DNA of 30,169 nucleotides, from assembly GCA_035760645.1 (NCBI GenBank), contig DASTSO010000137.1:1-30169 (forward strand), read 5' to 3'. Origin of the DNA: DASSTY01 sp035760645. GTDB lineage: Bacteria > Gemmatimonadota > Gemmatimonadetes > Gemmatimonadales > GWC2-71-9. Within the stretch, counting starts at the first letter, position 1; each line of letters starts with the position of its first letter. The translations under genes and the position numbers were made by a program. Shown in pieces: positions 15,549 through 23,124 of this stretch. The notes below the pieces were generated by a model that was not told where the DNA came from, ran no database searches, and saw only the letters and a program-made list of their open reading frames with translations.

Positions 15549-16762
15549 ACCCGGCTGAGACGACGCTCTCCGGCTCGACGAGCGGCGAGCGCCGCCGCGC
15601 GCCGTCGCCGAGCGGTCCGGTGTCCCTCGTCGTCTGGGATCCCGAGGGACCGAGCGGCGGGGCCGTCGCGCCCGCGCTCTGGGACGCGCTGCGCGAGGCG
15701 GTGCTGCGCGCCCAGGCCGAGTGGGAGCGCGTCATGGAGCACGCCGCCTCGCCCGAGGAGGTGGCGGGCTACGTCGCCCAGCTCGCCGCGGCGATCCGCC
15801 ACGTGGCGGTGGACGCCACGCCGGCCGGCACGCTCGAGGCGCTGCCGAAGACGGCGCTCGCGCGCCGGCTGCTGGCGCTCATCCGCACCGCCTTCCTCGA
15901 GCGGGTGCGCGAGACGGCCGCCGAGCGCGGCGCCGCGGCCGGCGCCGCGGCCGACGCCGCGGCCGACGACGCGGGCCTGCTGCGCGTGCTGCTCTCCATG
16001 GAGGACGTGGCGCGGCATCTCGAGGCCGACTGGGCGCAGCACTTCTCCGACCGGCTCAGCGGCCCCGACGGGCTCGAGCTGGTCGTCGAGGTCGCGCACG
16101 ACCTGCGCTCGCCGCTCACCTCGATCCTTTTCCTCGCCGAGACGCTGCAGCGCGGCCGCTCGGGCCCCGTGAACACGGTGCAGGAGCGGCAGCTGGGGCT
16201 CATCTACAGCGCCGCGTTCGGCCTCAGCGCCGTGGCGAGCGACGTCATCGAGCTCGCGCGCGGCGGCGACCGGCTGGTGGACCTCGACCCGATCCCGTTC
16301 TCCGTCACCGACATCTTCGAGTCGGTGCGCGACATCGTGCAGCCGATCGCGGAGGAGAAGGGACTGGTCGTCCGCCTGCAGCCGCCCGAGATGGACTTCC
16401 GCATCGGGCACCCGGTGGCGCTCTCCCGCGTGCTGCTCAACCTGACGACCAACGCCCTCAAGTTCACCAACGAGGGCTACGTCGAGGTGGTCGGCCGCCA
16501 GACGGCGCCGACGCTCGTCGAGTTCTCGGTGCGCGACACCGGGCGCGGCATCCCGCCGCAGTCGATGGCGACGCTCTACGAGCCGTTCCGCCGCCGGCAG
16601 CGGCCCGGCGAATACGCCTTCTCGGGCTCGGGACTGGGCCTCTCGATCTGCCGCAAGCTCGTCGAGGCGATGGGCTCGACGCTCGACGTCGAGACCGAGG
16701 CGAACGTCGGCACCCGCTTCTTCTTCACGCTCGAGCTCCCGTTCGCGGGGCGGCCCGCCTAG
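15545..16762 (+). CDS. soluble sensor histidine kinase
   Basis: Histidine kinase of 405 aa without any transmembrane segment, hence probably cytoplasmic. The N-terminal 175 residues are helical, Ala-rich (including a stretch at about 128-143) and not a recognised sensor domain. The DHp H-box is VAHDLRSPLTSI with His185. The catalytic domain has the N-box NLTTNALKF (Asn303), G1 box DTGRGIP (331-337) and G2 box GSGLGLSI (361-368). The start is a GTG overlapping the stop of the response-regulator gene, implying coupled synthesis and a cognate pair. The signal sensed cannot be told from the sequence. Confidence 0.93.
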   Translation: MNPAETTLSGSTSGERRRAPSPSGPVSLVVWDPEGPSGGAVAPALWDALREAVLRAQAEWERVMEHAASPEEVAGYVAQLAAAIRHVAVDATPAGTLEALPKTALARRLLALIRTAFLERVRETAAERGAAAGAAADAAADDAGLLRVLLSMEDVARHLEADWAQHFSDRLSGPDGLELVVEVAHDLRSPLTSILFLAETLQRGRSGPVNTVQERQLGLIYSAAFGLSAVASDVIELARGGDRLVDLDPIPFSVTDIFESVRDIVQPIAEEKGLVVRLQPPEMDFRIGHPVALSRVLLNLTTNALKFTNEGYVEVVGRQTAPTLVEFSVRDTGRGIPPQSMATLYEPFRRRQRPGEYAFSGSGLGLSICRKLVEAMGSTLDVETEANVGTRFFFTLELPFAGRPA

Positions 16763-16869
16763 GTCGTGCCGCTGCCGCCTCCCCGTCCCACCAGGCACGC
16801 GTCGACGGCACGTCCGGGCTCCGCGCCCGGGCGGCGGCCGTCCGCCCGCCTCTCGCCCCTCTCCGCCTG

Positions 16870-17958
16870 ATGCGTCTGCTGCACGTCGTCGGTGCCCGTC
16901 CCAACTTCATGAAGGTCGCGCCGGTCCTTCGCGCCGGCGCCGCGCACCCGGAGCTCGAGCAGGTGCTCGTGCACACCGGCCAGCACTACGATCGCGCGAT
17001 GAGCGACCGCTTCTTCAGCGATCTCGAGCTGCCCGAGCCCGACGAGAACCTCGGCGTCGGCTCCGGGACGCACGCCCAGCAGACCGCGCGCATCATCCTC
17101 GAGTTCGAGCCGGTGCTGGAGCGCTACCGGCCCGACTGGCTCGTCGTCTACGGCGACGTCAACTCGACGATCGCCACGGCGCTGGTGGCGTCGAAGCGGC
17201 AGCTGCGGATCGCGCACGTCGAGGCGGGGCTCCGGAGCCGCGACCGCACGATGCCGGAGGAGATCAACCGGATCCTCACCGACCAGCTCGCCGACCTCTG
17301 CCTCACGCCGAGCCGCGACGGCGACGCCAACCTGCTGGCGGAGGGGATCCCGGACCAGCGCATCCGGTTCGTCGGGAACGTCATGGTGGACACGCTGCTC
17401 CACCTGCGCGAGAAGGCGCGGGCGCGCTGCATGCCCGAGCACCTGGGGCTCGCCGGGGCGCCCTACGCGGTGGTCACCTTCCACCGGCCCTCGAACGTGG
17501 ACCAGCGCGAGCCGCTGGCCGAGATCCTCGGCGCGCTCGACGCGCTCGCGGCGCGGATGCCGGTCGTCTTCCCGATCCACCCGCGCACGCGCCGGCGCAT
17601 CGCGGAGTTCGGGCTCGAGGGGCTGGTCGAGCGCGTGCGGCTGCTGGAGCCGCTGGGCTACCTCGAGACGGTGAGCCTCGTCGAGCGCGCCACGCTCGTC
17701 CTCACCGACTCGGGCGGGCTGCAGGAGGAGACCACCGTGCTCGGCGTCCCCTGTCTCACGGCCCGGCCCAACACCGAGCGCCCGGTGACGGTCACCGAGG
17801 GCACGAACCGGCTCGTCGCCTCGCGGCGCGCGGCGATCGACGCGGCGGTGGACGACGTGCTCGCCGCGATCGCCGGGGGGCGCTACCGCCCGGGCCGCCC
17901 CGAGGGCTGGGACGGCCGGGCGGGGGAGCGGGTGATCGCGGCGCTGCTCGGCGGCTGA
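16870..17958 (+). CDS. wecB: UDP-N-acetylglucosamine 2-epimerase (non-hydrolysing)
   Basis: Interconverts UDP-GlcNAc and UDP-ManNAc in the cytoplasm, supplying a precursor for surface polysaccharide; 362 aa, close to the usual family length. The sequence starts LLHVVGARPNFMKVAPV and contains HTGQHYD, VYGDVNST, HVEAGLRSRDRTMPEEINR, FVGNVMVDTL, TFHRPSNVD, FPIHPRT, LTDSGGLQEE and a C-terminal ERPVTVTEGTNRLV. These are hallmarks of the non-hydrolysing enzyme. It follows the histidine kinase by 107 bp on the same strand and may share its transcript. The location suggests that the EPS contains ManNAc or ManNAcA; no dehydrogenase (wecC) is seen in this window. Confidence 0.95.
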   Translation: MRLLHVVGARPNFMKVAPVLRAGAAHPELEQVLVHTGQHYDRAMSDRFFSDLELPEPDENLGVGSGTHAQQTARIILEFEPVLERYRPDWLVVYGDVNSTIATALVASKRQLRIAHVEAGLRSRDRTMPEEINRILTDQLADLCLTPSRDGDANLLAEGIPDQRIRFVGNVMVDTLLHLREKARARCMPEHLGLAGAPYAVVTFHRPSNVDQREPLAEILGALDALAARMPVVFPIHPRTRRRIAEFGLEGLVERVRLLEPLGYLETVSLVERATLVLTDSGGLQEETTVLGVPCLTARPNTERPVTVTEGTNRLVASRRAAIDAAVDDVLAAIAGGRYRPGRPEGWDGRAGERVIAALLGG

Positions 17959-17968
17959 GGGGCCGCCC

Positions 17969-17997
17969 TTCCCACTCCCCCTTTCCCTGTCTAAATT
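17969..17997 (+). promoter_or_regulatory. candidate sigma70-type promoter of the NYN/LOTUS gene
   Basis: TTCCCA and TAAATT (17992-17997) are separated by 17 bp, each matching four of six consensus positions. This is the most AT-rich spot between the epimerase stop and the next gene. It would give a leader of about 235 nt, in which I see no gene. Confidence 0.4.
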
Positions 17998-18240
17998 CTG
18001 CCGGCTGCCGCATTTCGATGCAGGCGGCCACCGTCCCCGCCCCCACCCTGGCGTGGACGACGTGACGGCCCCGGCATCGCCGGCGGTCTCGCCGAGGGAG
18101 GCGAGGCGCTGCGGCGAGCCGGCGGGCCGGACGTCGTGCCCGGGAGGGGGCCCTGGTGCAACCGTAGGGTCTTCGCGCGGTGCCGCTCGAGCGGGCCGCG
18201 CCGGGAGACCGGAACCAGACACTCCGTGAGCCATCCGCAG

Positions 18241-20154
18241 ATGCGGCCGAGTCGGCACCTGAGCCACCAGCCGCCCATCCACGCGCCGAACGCGGCGCTC
18301 CTGATCGACTTCGACAACGTCACGCTCGGCATCCGCTCCGACCTGACGAAGGAGCTCAAGACCCTCCTCAACAGCGACATCATCAAGGGGAAGGTCGCCG
18401 TCCAGCGCGCCTACGCCGACTGGCGCCGCTACCCGCAGTACATCGTCCCGCTCTCCGAAGCCTCGATCGACCTGATCTTCGCCCCCGCCTTCGGCTCCAA
18501 CAAGAAGAACGCGACCGACATCCGCCTCGCGGTGGATGCGGTCGAGCTCGTCTTCACGCGGCCGGAGATCGGCACCTTCATCCTGCTCTCGGGCGACAGC
18601 GACTTCTCCTCGCTCGTGCTCAAGCTGAAGGAGTACGGCAAGTACGTCATCGGCGTCGGCATCCGCGAGTCGGCCAGCGACCTGCTGATCCAGAACTGCG
18701 ACGAGTACTACTCGTACAGCGATCTGGCCGGCCTGTCGCGCGAGGTCGAGGTGGCGGCGGCGCCGCGCGACCCGTGGGAGCTCGCGCGCGAGGCCGTGGC
18801 GCAGATGGCGCGCAACGGCGACGTGATGCGCTCCGACCGGCTCAAGCAGGTGATGCAGCAGCTCGCGCCCACCTTCGACGAGCGGGACGCCGGCTTCAGC
18901 CGCTTCAGCAAGTTCGTGCTCGAGGCGGCGCACCGCGGCGTGCTCCAGCTGACCAAGCTCGACAACGGGCAGTACGAGGTGGCGCCCGCGGCGGCGGCCG
19001 CGGCTCCCGGTGCCGAGGCGCCGGCCCGCGAGGGCCGCGAGGGCCGCGAGGCGCGGGAGCACCGCGAGCACCGCGAGCATCATCGGGAGCACCGCGAGGG
19101 TCGTGAGGAGGGCCGGCGCGGCCGGCGCGGCCGCGGGGGCCGCCGGGAGCGCGGGGAGGGCGCGCCGCGCGCGGCGGAGGTCGAGGCCGAGGGCGAGCGC
19201 ACGCCGGAGCAGCTCGCCGAGCGGCCGGCCGAGCGTGCGATGACGCTGGCGCGGGCCTTCCACCTGATGGGCGAGGCGCTGACCGAGCTGGGCGGCGCCG
19301 CGAGCGACGAGGCGCTGCGGCTGCGCATGAGCGCGATGCTGGGCCGCGAGGATCCGCTCCTGGAGCCCGCGCGCTTCCTCAAGCTGCTGCGCCAGGCCAA
19401 CGACGCCGAGGTGGCGGACGTGCGCCGGGTCGGCGACGAGGAGCGCTACGAGATCGCGCTCCCGCGCACCGGCCTCGGCATGCGGCCGGTGACGCCCGCG
19501 GCCCCGACCGCCGCAGCCGGTGCGGCCGCGGCGCCCGAAGCCGCCACGAGTGAGAGCGCCACGCCGGAGACCGCGGCCGCGGGCGCGGGCGCCGCGCAGG
19601 GACGCGAGGACGGCACGCCGCGCGTCGCGGGGGCGGGGCTCCGCTTCCGCCGCGGCTCGCGCGCGCCGATGCGGCCGGGGGAGATCCCGCTCGTCGGCGT
19701 CTTCCGCATCGACACGCCGGCGGCGCCCGCCGCCGCGGCGGTGCCCGAGCGGGCACCCGAGCCGGCGCCGGCGCCGACGAGCATCGGCGACGCGACGAGC
19801 ACCGCGTCCGAGCCGCCTGCGCCCGGGGCCACGCCGGCCGAGGAGGCGGCGATCGAGCGTCGTGGCCGGGGCCGGGGTCGGGGCCGCGCGAAGCAGGCGG
19901 CGGCGCCCGCTGCCGCGGCAGTGCCGGCGGCGCCGGTGGCGCCGGTGACGCCGGTGACGCCGGTGACGCCGCCCGCGGCGGAGGAGGCGAGTGCGCCCTC
20001 GCGCGGCCGCGGCCGCGGGCGGAGCGGGACGAAGACCGCGACCAAGGCCGCGGCGAAGACCGCGGCCAAGGCGGCGAGCACGCGCGGCGAGGCCCGGAGC
20101 GAGCCGCGCGCGAAGAAGGCCGCGCGGCCGCGGGCGCGCAAGAAGGCGGAGTGA
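18241..20154 (+). CDS. NYN-domain (LabA/MARF1-like) ribonuclease with two LOTUS/OST-HTH domains
   Basis: A 637-aa protein, probably an RNA-binding nuclease. Residues about 17-165 are a NYN/PIN-like domain with all expected acidic positions: Asp23 and Asp25 (LIDFDN), Asp93 (ATDIRLAVD), Asp119 and Asp121 (SGDSDFS). A first OST-HTH/LOTUS domain occupies about 174-248. A charged repeat linker rich in Arg/Glu/His/Gly (about 262-310) includes RRGRRGRGG. A second LOTUS-like domain lies at about 332-408. The rest is Pro/Ala-rich low complexity with RGRGRGRAK, tandem VTP repeats and a histone-H1-like Lys/Ala tail. ATG 18241 or GTG 18226 may be the start; neither has a good ribosome site. The stop overlaps the possible GTG of the next gene. 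Its substrate is unknown. Confidence 0.88.
   Translation: MRPSRHLSHQPPIHAPNAALLIDFDNVTLGIRSDLTKELKTLLNSDIIKGKVAVQRAYADWRRYPQYIVPLSEASIDLIFAPAFGSNKKNATDIRLAVDAVELVFTRPEIGTFILLSGDSDFSSLVLKLKEYGKYVIGVGIRESASDLLIQNCDEYYSYSDLAGLSREVEVAAAPRDPWELAREAVAQMARNGDVMRSDRLKQVMQQLAPTFDERDAGFSRFSKFVLEAAHRGVLQLTKLDNGQYEVAPAAAAAAPGAEAPAREGREGREAREHREHREHHREHREGREEGRRGRRGRGGRRERGEGAPRAAEVEAEGERTPEQLAERPAERAMTLARAFHLMGEALTELGGAASDEALRLRMSAMLGREDPLLEPARFLKLLRQANDAEVADVRRVGDEERYEIALPRTGLGMRPVTPAAPTAAAGAAAAPEAATSESATPETAAAGAGAAQGREDGTPRVAGAGLRFRRGSRAPMRPGEIPLVGVFRIDTPAAPAAAAVPERAPEPAPAPTSIGDATSTASEPPAPGATPAEEAAIERRGRGRGRGRAKQAAAPAAAAVPAAPVAPVTPVTPVTPPAAEEASAPSRGRGRGRSGTKTATKAAAKTAAKAASTRGEARSEPRAKKAARPRARKKAE
19051..19104 (+). 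repeat. in-frame repeats encoding (REH)n/(REG)n
   Basis: Degenerate tandem 9-bp units of GAGCACCGC type inside the NYN gene encode a His/Arg/Glu-rich linker between the two LOTUS domains. They are likely to vary in copy number. Confidence 0.7.
19930..19974 (+). repeat. in-frame 9-bp tandem repeats encoding (V-A/T-P)n
   Basis: Units of GCCGGTGACG type, with three consecutive perfect GTGACGCCG copies, encode VAPVTPVTPVTP in the low-complexity C-terminal third of the NYN protein. Confidence 0.7.
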
Positions 20155-20777
20155 TCCCCGGGGGATCCGACGAACGGGGAGGAGCCGTGCGGCTCCTCCC
20201 CGTTCGCTTTTTCGACCGGCCCGCCGACGTCGTCGCGCGCGCGCTGCTCGGCGCCGTCGTCGTCTCCGACGCGGGCGGGGTGCGCACCGCGGGGCGGATC
20301 GTCGAGACGGAGGCCTACCTCGCCCACACCGATCCCGCCTCGCACGGCTTCGGCAACCGCCGCACCGCGCGCAACGCCGCCATGTTCGGCGCCCCGGGCG
20401 ACTGGTATGTCTACCGCATCTACGGCATGCACTGGTGCGCGAATCTCGTCACCGAGCCCGCGGGGATCGCGAGCGCGGTGCTGCTGCGCGCGCTCGAGCC
20501 GCTGGAGGGGCTCGACGCGATGCGTGCGCGGCGCGGCCGGGGGCGGCCGATCCCCGATCGCGCGCTCTGCTCGGGGCCGGGGAAGCTCTGCCAGGCGCTC
20601 GGCATCACGCGCACGCTCGACGGGCAGCCGATGCGCGCCGCGCCGGTGCGCGTCCTGCGCGGGCGCGCCCTGCCGGACGCGGCGGTGCGCGTGACGGGTC
20701 GCATCGGGATCACCCGGGCGGCCGACTGGCCGCTCCGATTCGTCGTGGCGGACTCGCCCTGGCTCTCGCGGCGGTGA
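20151..20777 (+). CDS. 3-methyladenine DNA glycosylase (AAG/MPG family)
   Basis: Base-excision repair enzyme removing alkylated purines; 208 aa from GTG 20151 or 196 aa from GTG 20187. The family start LLPVRFFDRPADVVARALLGAVVV is followed by GRIVETEAYL, which carries the catalytic Glu, and then DPASHGF, RNAAMFGAPGDWYVYRIYGMHWCANLV, with the intercalating Tyr region, and CSGPGKLCQALGI. GTG 20151 overlaps the stop of the NYN gene (GTGA). GTG 20187 fits the family start better and has a strong GGAGGAG, but both it and its ribosome site are buried in a terminator hairpin. Expression may therefore depend on read-through or on translation arriving from upstream. Confidence 0.93.
   Translation: MIPGGSDERGGAVRLLPVRFFDRPADVVARALLGAVVVSDAGGVRTAGRIVETEAYLAHTDPASHGFGNRRTARNAAMFGAPGDWYVYRIYGMHWCANLVTEPAGIASAVLLRALEPLEGLDAMRARRGRGRPIPDRALCSGPGKLCQALGITRTLDGQPMRAAPVRVLRGRALPDAAVRVTGRIGITRAADWPLRFVVADSPWLSRR
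20153..20167. repeat. 15-bp palindrome at the NYN stop codon
   Basis: GATCCCC and GGGGATC flank a single central G directly at the end of the NYN gene and just upstream of the terminator hairpin. It could form a first small hairpin in the same leader. Confidence 0.6.
20171..20212 (+). terminator. intrinsic terminator overlapping the start of the DNA glycosylase gene
   Basis: A perfect 16-bp stem (20171-20186 with 20191-20206), a four-base loop GTGC (20187-20190) and then CTTTTT. This is a textbook rho-independent terminator for the NYN gene, but the left arm holds a Shine-Dalgarno-like GGGGAGGAG and the loop holds a GTG in frame with the next gene. Confidence 0.85.
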
Positions 20778-20806
20778 GCGCGGGGCGCATGCGCCACCGC
20801 ATGCAG

Positions 20807-20838
20807 CGAGGCCCGCGACGACGTCGTCGCGGGCCTCG
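20807..20838. terminator. 32-bp perfect palindrome between convergent genes
   Basis: A perfect dyad of two 16-base arms without a loop sits between the glycosylase stop (20777) and the minus-strand outer-membrane gene stop (20880). There is no T tract, so it is either a GC-only bidirectional terminator or a 3'-end-stabilising structure. Confidence 0.55.
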
Positions 20839-20879
20839 TGAGCGCACGGAGCGCGGTGGCGCGGCGACGCGCCGGGCGC

Positions 20880-21587
20880 TCAGTCGTCGCTGCGGCCGAG
20901 TCCCTCGCGGGCCTTCCCCAGACTGAAGCGGAGGCCGCCGGTGAAGGTGTGGGTCGCGCCGTTGAGCATGCGGCCCGTCGCGGCGGGGACGGTCGCGTCG
21001 GACGAGAGGAAGAACGCCTGGAGCGAGGGCACCGTCGTCAGCTGGTACTGCCCGAAGAGCGCGATGCGGCCGGCGCGCAGCTGCAGGCCGCCGAGCAGGG
21101 TGCCGAAGCTGCCGGTCGAGACCTCGTCGGCAGCCGTCTGGGCATAGGCCTGGTCGCCCGCGTCGACGGTGTTCTGCACCGACGGGTGCACCACCTGCAT
21201 GAGGCCGACGCCGACGCCGACGTAGGGCTCGAAGTTCCGCGACTGCACCGGGAAGGCGACCAGCGCCGCGGTGAACTTGCGGATGTCGTTGAAGACGACC
21301 GAGCGCTCCTGCCCGGTCGCGATGTCCGAGAAGCTGGTCTGCTCGTTGTCGCCGAGGGCCTCGTCGACCGAGAGCAGGAGCCCGGTGCGCCGCGCCGTGA
21401 CGAGGAAGTTGGCGCCGGTGCTGAACACGCCGCTGCGCCCCTGGACCGGCGTGCGGAAGCTCATGACGCCGGCCTGGCCGCCGAGATACCAGCGGAACGC
21501 GTCGCTGGACTCCTGGGCGCCCGCGGCCGCGGCGCCGAGACCGAGCATGAGGGCGAGCAGACCCGCGCTACGGCTGAGCAGACTCAT
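20880..21587 (-). CDS. outer-membrane beta-barrel protein
   Basis: A 235-aa secreted protein of unknown function. Residues 1-23 are a classical signal peptide (LLSRSAGLLALMLGLGAAAAGAQ) with cleavage after AGA. The mature part has alternating-pattern strands: RWYLGGQAGVMSFRT, NFLVTARRTGLLLSVDEAL, FEPYVGVGVGLMQVV, LLGGLQLRAGRIALFGQYQL and a closing HTFTGGLRFSLG. That is typical of the OmpW/OmpA-like barrel fold of eight or so strands. ATG 21587 has AGGAG 9 nt upstream. It stands alone, convergent with the glycosylase gene. The last residues after the barrel (KAREGLGRSDD) extend past the usual aromatic end. No specific role can be inferred. Confidence 0.75.
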   Translation of the reverse strand: MSLLSRSAGLLALMLGLGAAAAGAQESSDAFRWYLGGQAGVMSFRTPVQGRSGVFSTGANFLVTARRTGLLLSVDEALGDNEQTSFSDIATGQERSVVFNDIRKFTAALVAFPVQSRNFEPYVGVGVGLMQVVHPSVQNTVDAGDQAYAQTAADEVSTGSFGTLLGGLQLRAGRIALFGQYQLTTVPSLQAFFLSSDATVPAATGRMLNGATHTFTGGLRFSLGKAREGLGRSDD

Positions 21588-21858
21588 CGGACTCTTCTCC
21601 TGATTGAGGCCACGCCGAAGCCTCGGCGCGGCGGGGCGCGATCCGTCAAAATGCGTGAGTGCGGCCTGGAATACGAAGCGCGTGCGGGAGCGGCGGCACC
21701 GACCGGGGCGCCCGGGCCGAAGCGGCCGGGCGCCGGGTATCTGCTTGTCGGTTCGCGCGTTAGCGGCCGGGCTCGTGGGCCGGCCGGCCCCCGGGTGCCC
21801 TAACACCCGAGCGCCGGGACCACCGCTGCCGCTCCGGTCGGTGGGGCGGACGTGCAAG

Positions 21859-21882
21859 GACCGGGCCCGTCCGGGCCCGGTC
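21859..21882 (-). terminator. GC-rich hairpin downstream of kbl
   Basis: An 11-bp perfect stem (21859-21869 with 21872-21882) and a two-base centre lie four bases past the kbl stop on the minus strand. No T tract follows. The rest of the 298-bp gap to 21588 shows no gene, only a TTGACG sequence (21644-21649, minus strand) without a good -10 partner. Confidence 0.6.
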
Positions 21883-21885
21883 GGC

Positions 21886-23124
21886 TCAGATGAGGCCGAG
21901 CTGTCGCCCCACCTTGGCGAACGCGGCGAGCGCCTGGTCGAGGTCGGCGCGGGTGTGCGCCGCGGAGATCTGGCAGCGCACGCGCGCCGTGCCCTGGGGC
22001 ACGACGGGAAAGCCGAAGCCGGTGACGAAGACGCCCTCGTCGAGCAGCAGGTCGCTCATGCGGATCGCGTCGGCCGTCTCGCCGATGATGACCGGAATGA
22101 TCGGCGTCTCGCCCGGCAGCGGCTTGAAGCCGAGGCCCTGGAGCTGGTCGCGGAAGTAGCGCGCGTTCGCGTGCAGCGTCGCGACGCGCTCGGGGTGCGC
22201 TTCCAGGAACTCGACGCTCGCCAGCGCGCTCGCGGCCACCGTGGCGGGGAGCGCGTTGGAGAAGAGCTGCGGGCGGGCGCGCTGCGTGAGATAGTCGCAG
22301 ACCGCGGCCGAGGCGGCCACGAAGCCGCCGGCGGCGCCGCCCAGCGCCTTGCCCAGCGTCGAGGTGATGATGTCGATCTCGCCGAGCATCCCGAAGTGCT
22401 CGGCGGTGCCGCGGCCGCCCCGGCCCAGGACGCCGGTGGCGTGCGAGTCGTCGACGACGAGCACCGCGTCGTGCGCGCGGCAGATCTCGACGAGATCGGG
22501 GAGGTTGGCGATCGCACCCTCCATCGAGAAGACGCCGTCGGTGATCACCATCTTCACCCGCCGGTCCGTCGCCGCGGCGAGCTTGGCGCGCAGGTCGTCG
22601 AGGTCGGCGTGCTTGTAGACGCCGGTCTGGCACTTGGTGATCGCCTTGGCGAGGCGGATGCCGTCGATGATGGAGGCGTGGTTGAGCTGGTCGCTGAGGA
22701 CGAGATCCTCCTCGCCGAGCAGGGTGCCCGGGACGGCCTCGTTGGCGTTCCAGCAGCTCACGAAGCTGAGCGCCGCCTCGGTGCCGACGAAGCGGGCGAG
22801 CGCCTGCTCGAGCTCGCGGTGGATCGTGAACGTCCCGCAGATGAAGCGCACCGACGCGGTGCCCGCGCCGAAGCGGTCGAGTCCGCGCTTGCCGGCCTCC
22901 ACGACCGCCGGCTCGTCGCTGAGCCCGACGTAGTTGTTCGAGGAGAGGATGATCACCTCGCCGCGGCCTTCCATGGTGACGCGCGGGCCCTGGGGGCTGT
23001 CCAGATAGTTGAGGCGCTTGTAGACGCCCTGCGCCTTGAACGCGGCGAGCTCGGTCTCGAGGCGCTGCTCGAGGGGATTCGACTGCGTCGGACGGGTGGC
23101 GGTGCCGCCGGTGGGAGTGCTCAT
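21886..23124 (-). CDS. kbl: glycine C-acetyltransferase (2-amino-3-ketobutyrate CoA ligase)
   Basis: PLP enzyme that cleaves 2-amino-3-ketobutyrate with CoA into glycine and acetyl-CoA, the second step of threonine degradation; 412 aa, slightly longer at the N-terminus than the usual ~398. It has SSNNYVGLSDEP, GTASVRFICGTFTIHRELE, DQLNHASIIDGIRLA, the PLP-contacting VVDDSHATGVLGRGGRGT, and STLGKALGGAAGGF with the Schiff-base Lys. The end has ARVRCQISAAHTRADLD. The ATG overlaps the tdh stop (ATGA, 23121-23124), giving a coupled tdh-kbl operon; the gene order explains its substrate supply. The alpha-oxoamine synthase family also includes 8-amino-7-oxononanoate synthase, but the pairing with tdh settles the call. 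Confidence 0.95.
   Translation of the reverse strand: MSTPTGGTATRPTQSNPLEQRLETELAAFKAQGVYKRLNYLDSPQGPRVTMEGRGEVIILSSNNYVGLSDEPAVVEAGKRGLDRFGAGTASVRFICGTFTIHRELEQALARFVGTEAALSFVSCWNANEAVPGTLLGEEDLVLSDQLNHASIIDGIRLAKAITKCQTGVYKHADLDDLRAKLAAATDRRVKMVITDGVFSMEGAIANLPDLVEICRAHDAVLVVDDSHATGVLGRGGRGTAEHFGMLGEIDIITSTLGKALGGAAGGFVAASAAVCDYLTQRARPQLFSNALPATVAASALASVEFLEAHPERVATLHANARYFRDQLQGLGFKPLPGETPIIPVIIGETADAIRMSDLLLDEGVFVTGFGFPVVPQGTARVRCQISAAHTRADLDQALAAFAKVGRQLGLI

Noticed and set aside
1..17958. PEP-CTERM/exosortase type EPS locus, because of the NtrC-like regulator next to EPS genes
   Set aside because: No exosortase, no PEP-CTERM protein and no membrane-bound PrsK-type kinase are present in the window; the kinase here is soluble.
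19051..19104. Short repeats as a CRISPR-like or intergenic repeat array
   Set aside because: They are in-frame codon repeats inside the NYN gene and encode a plausible charged linker; there are no spacers.
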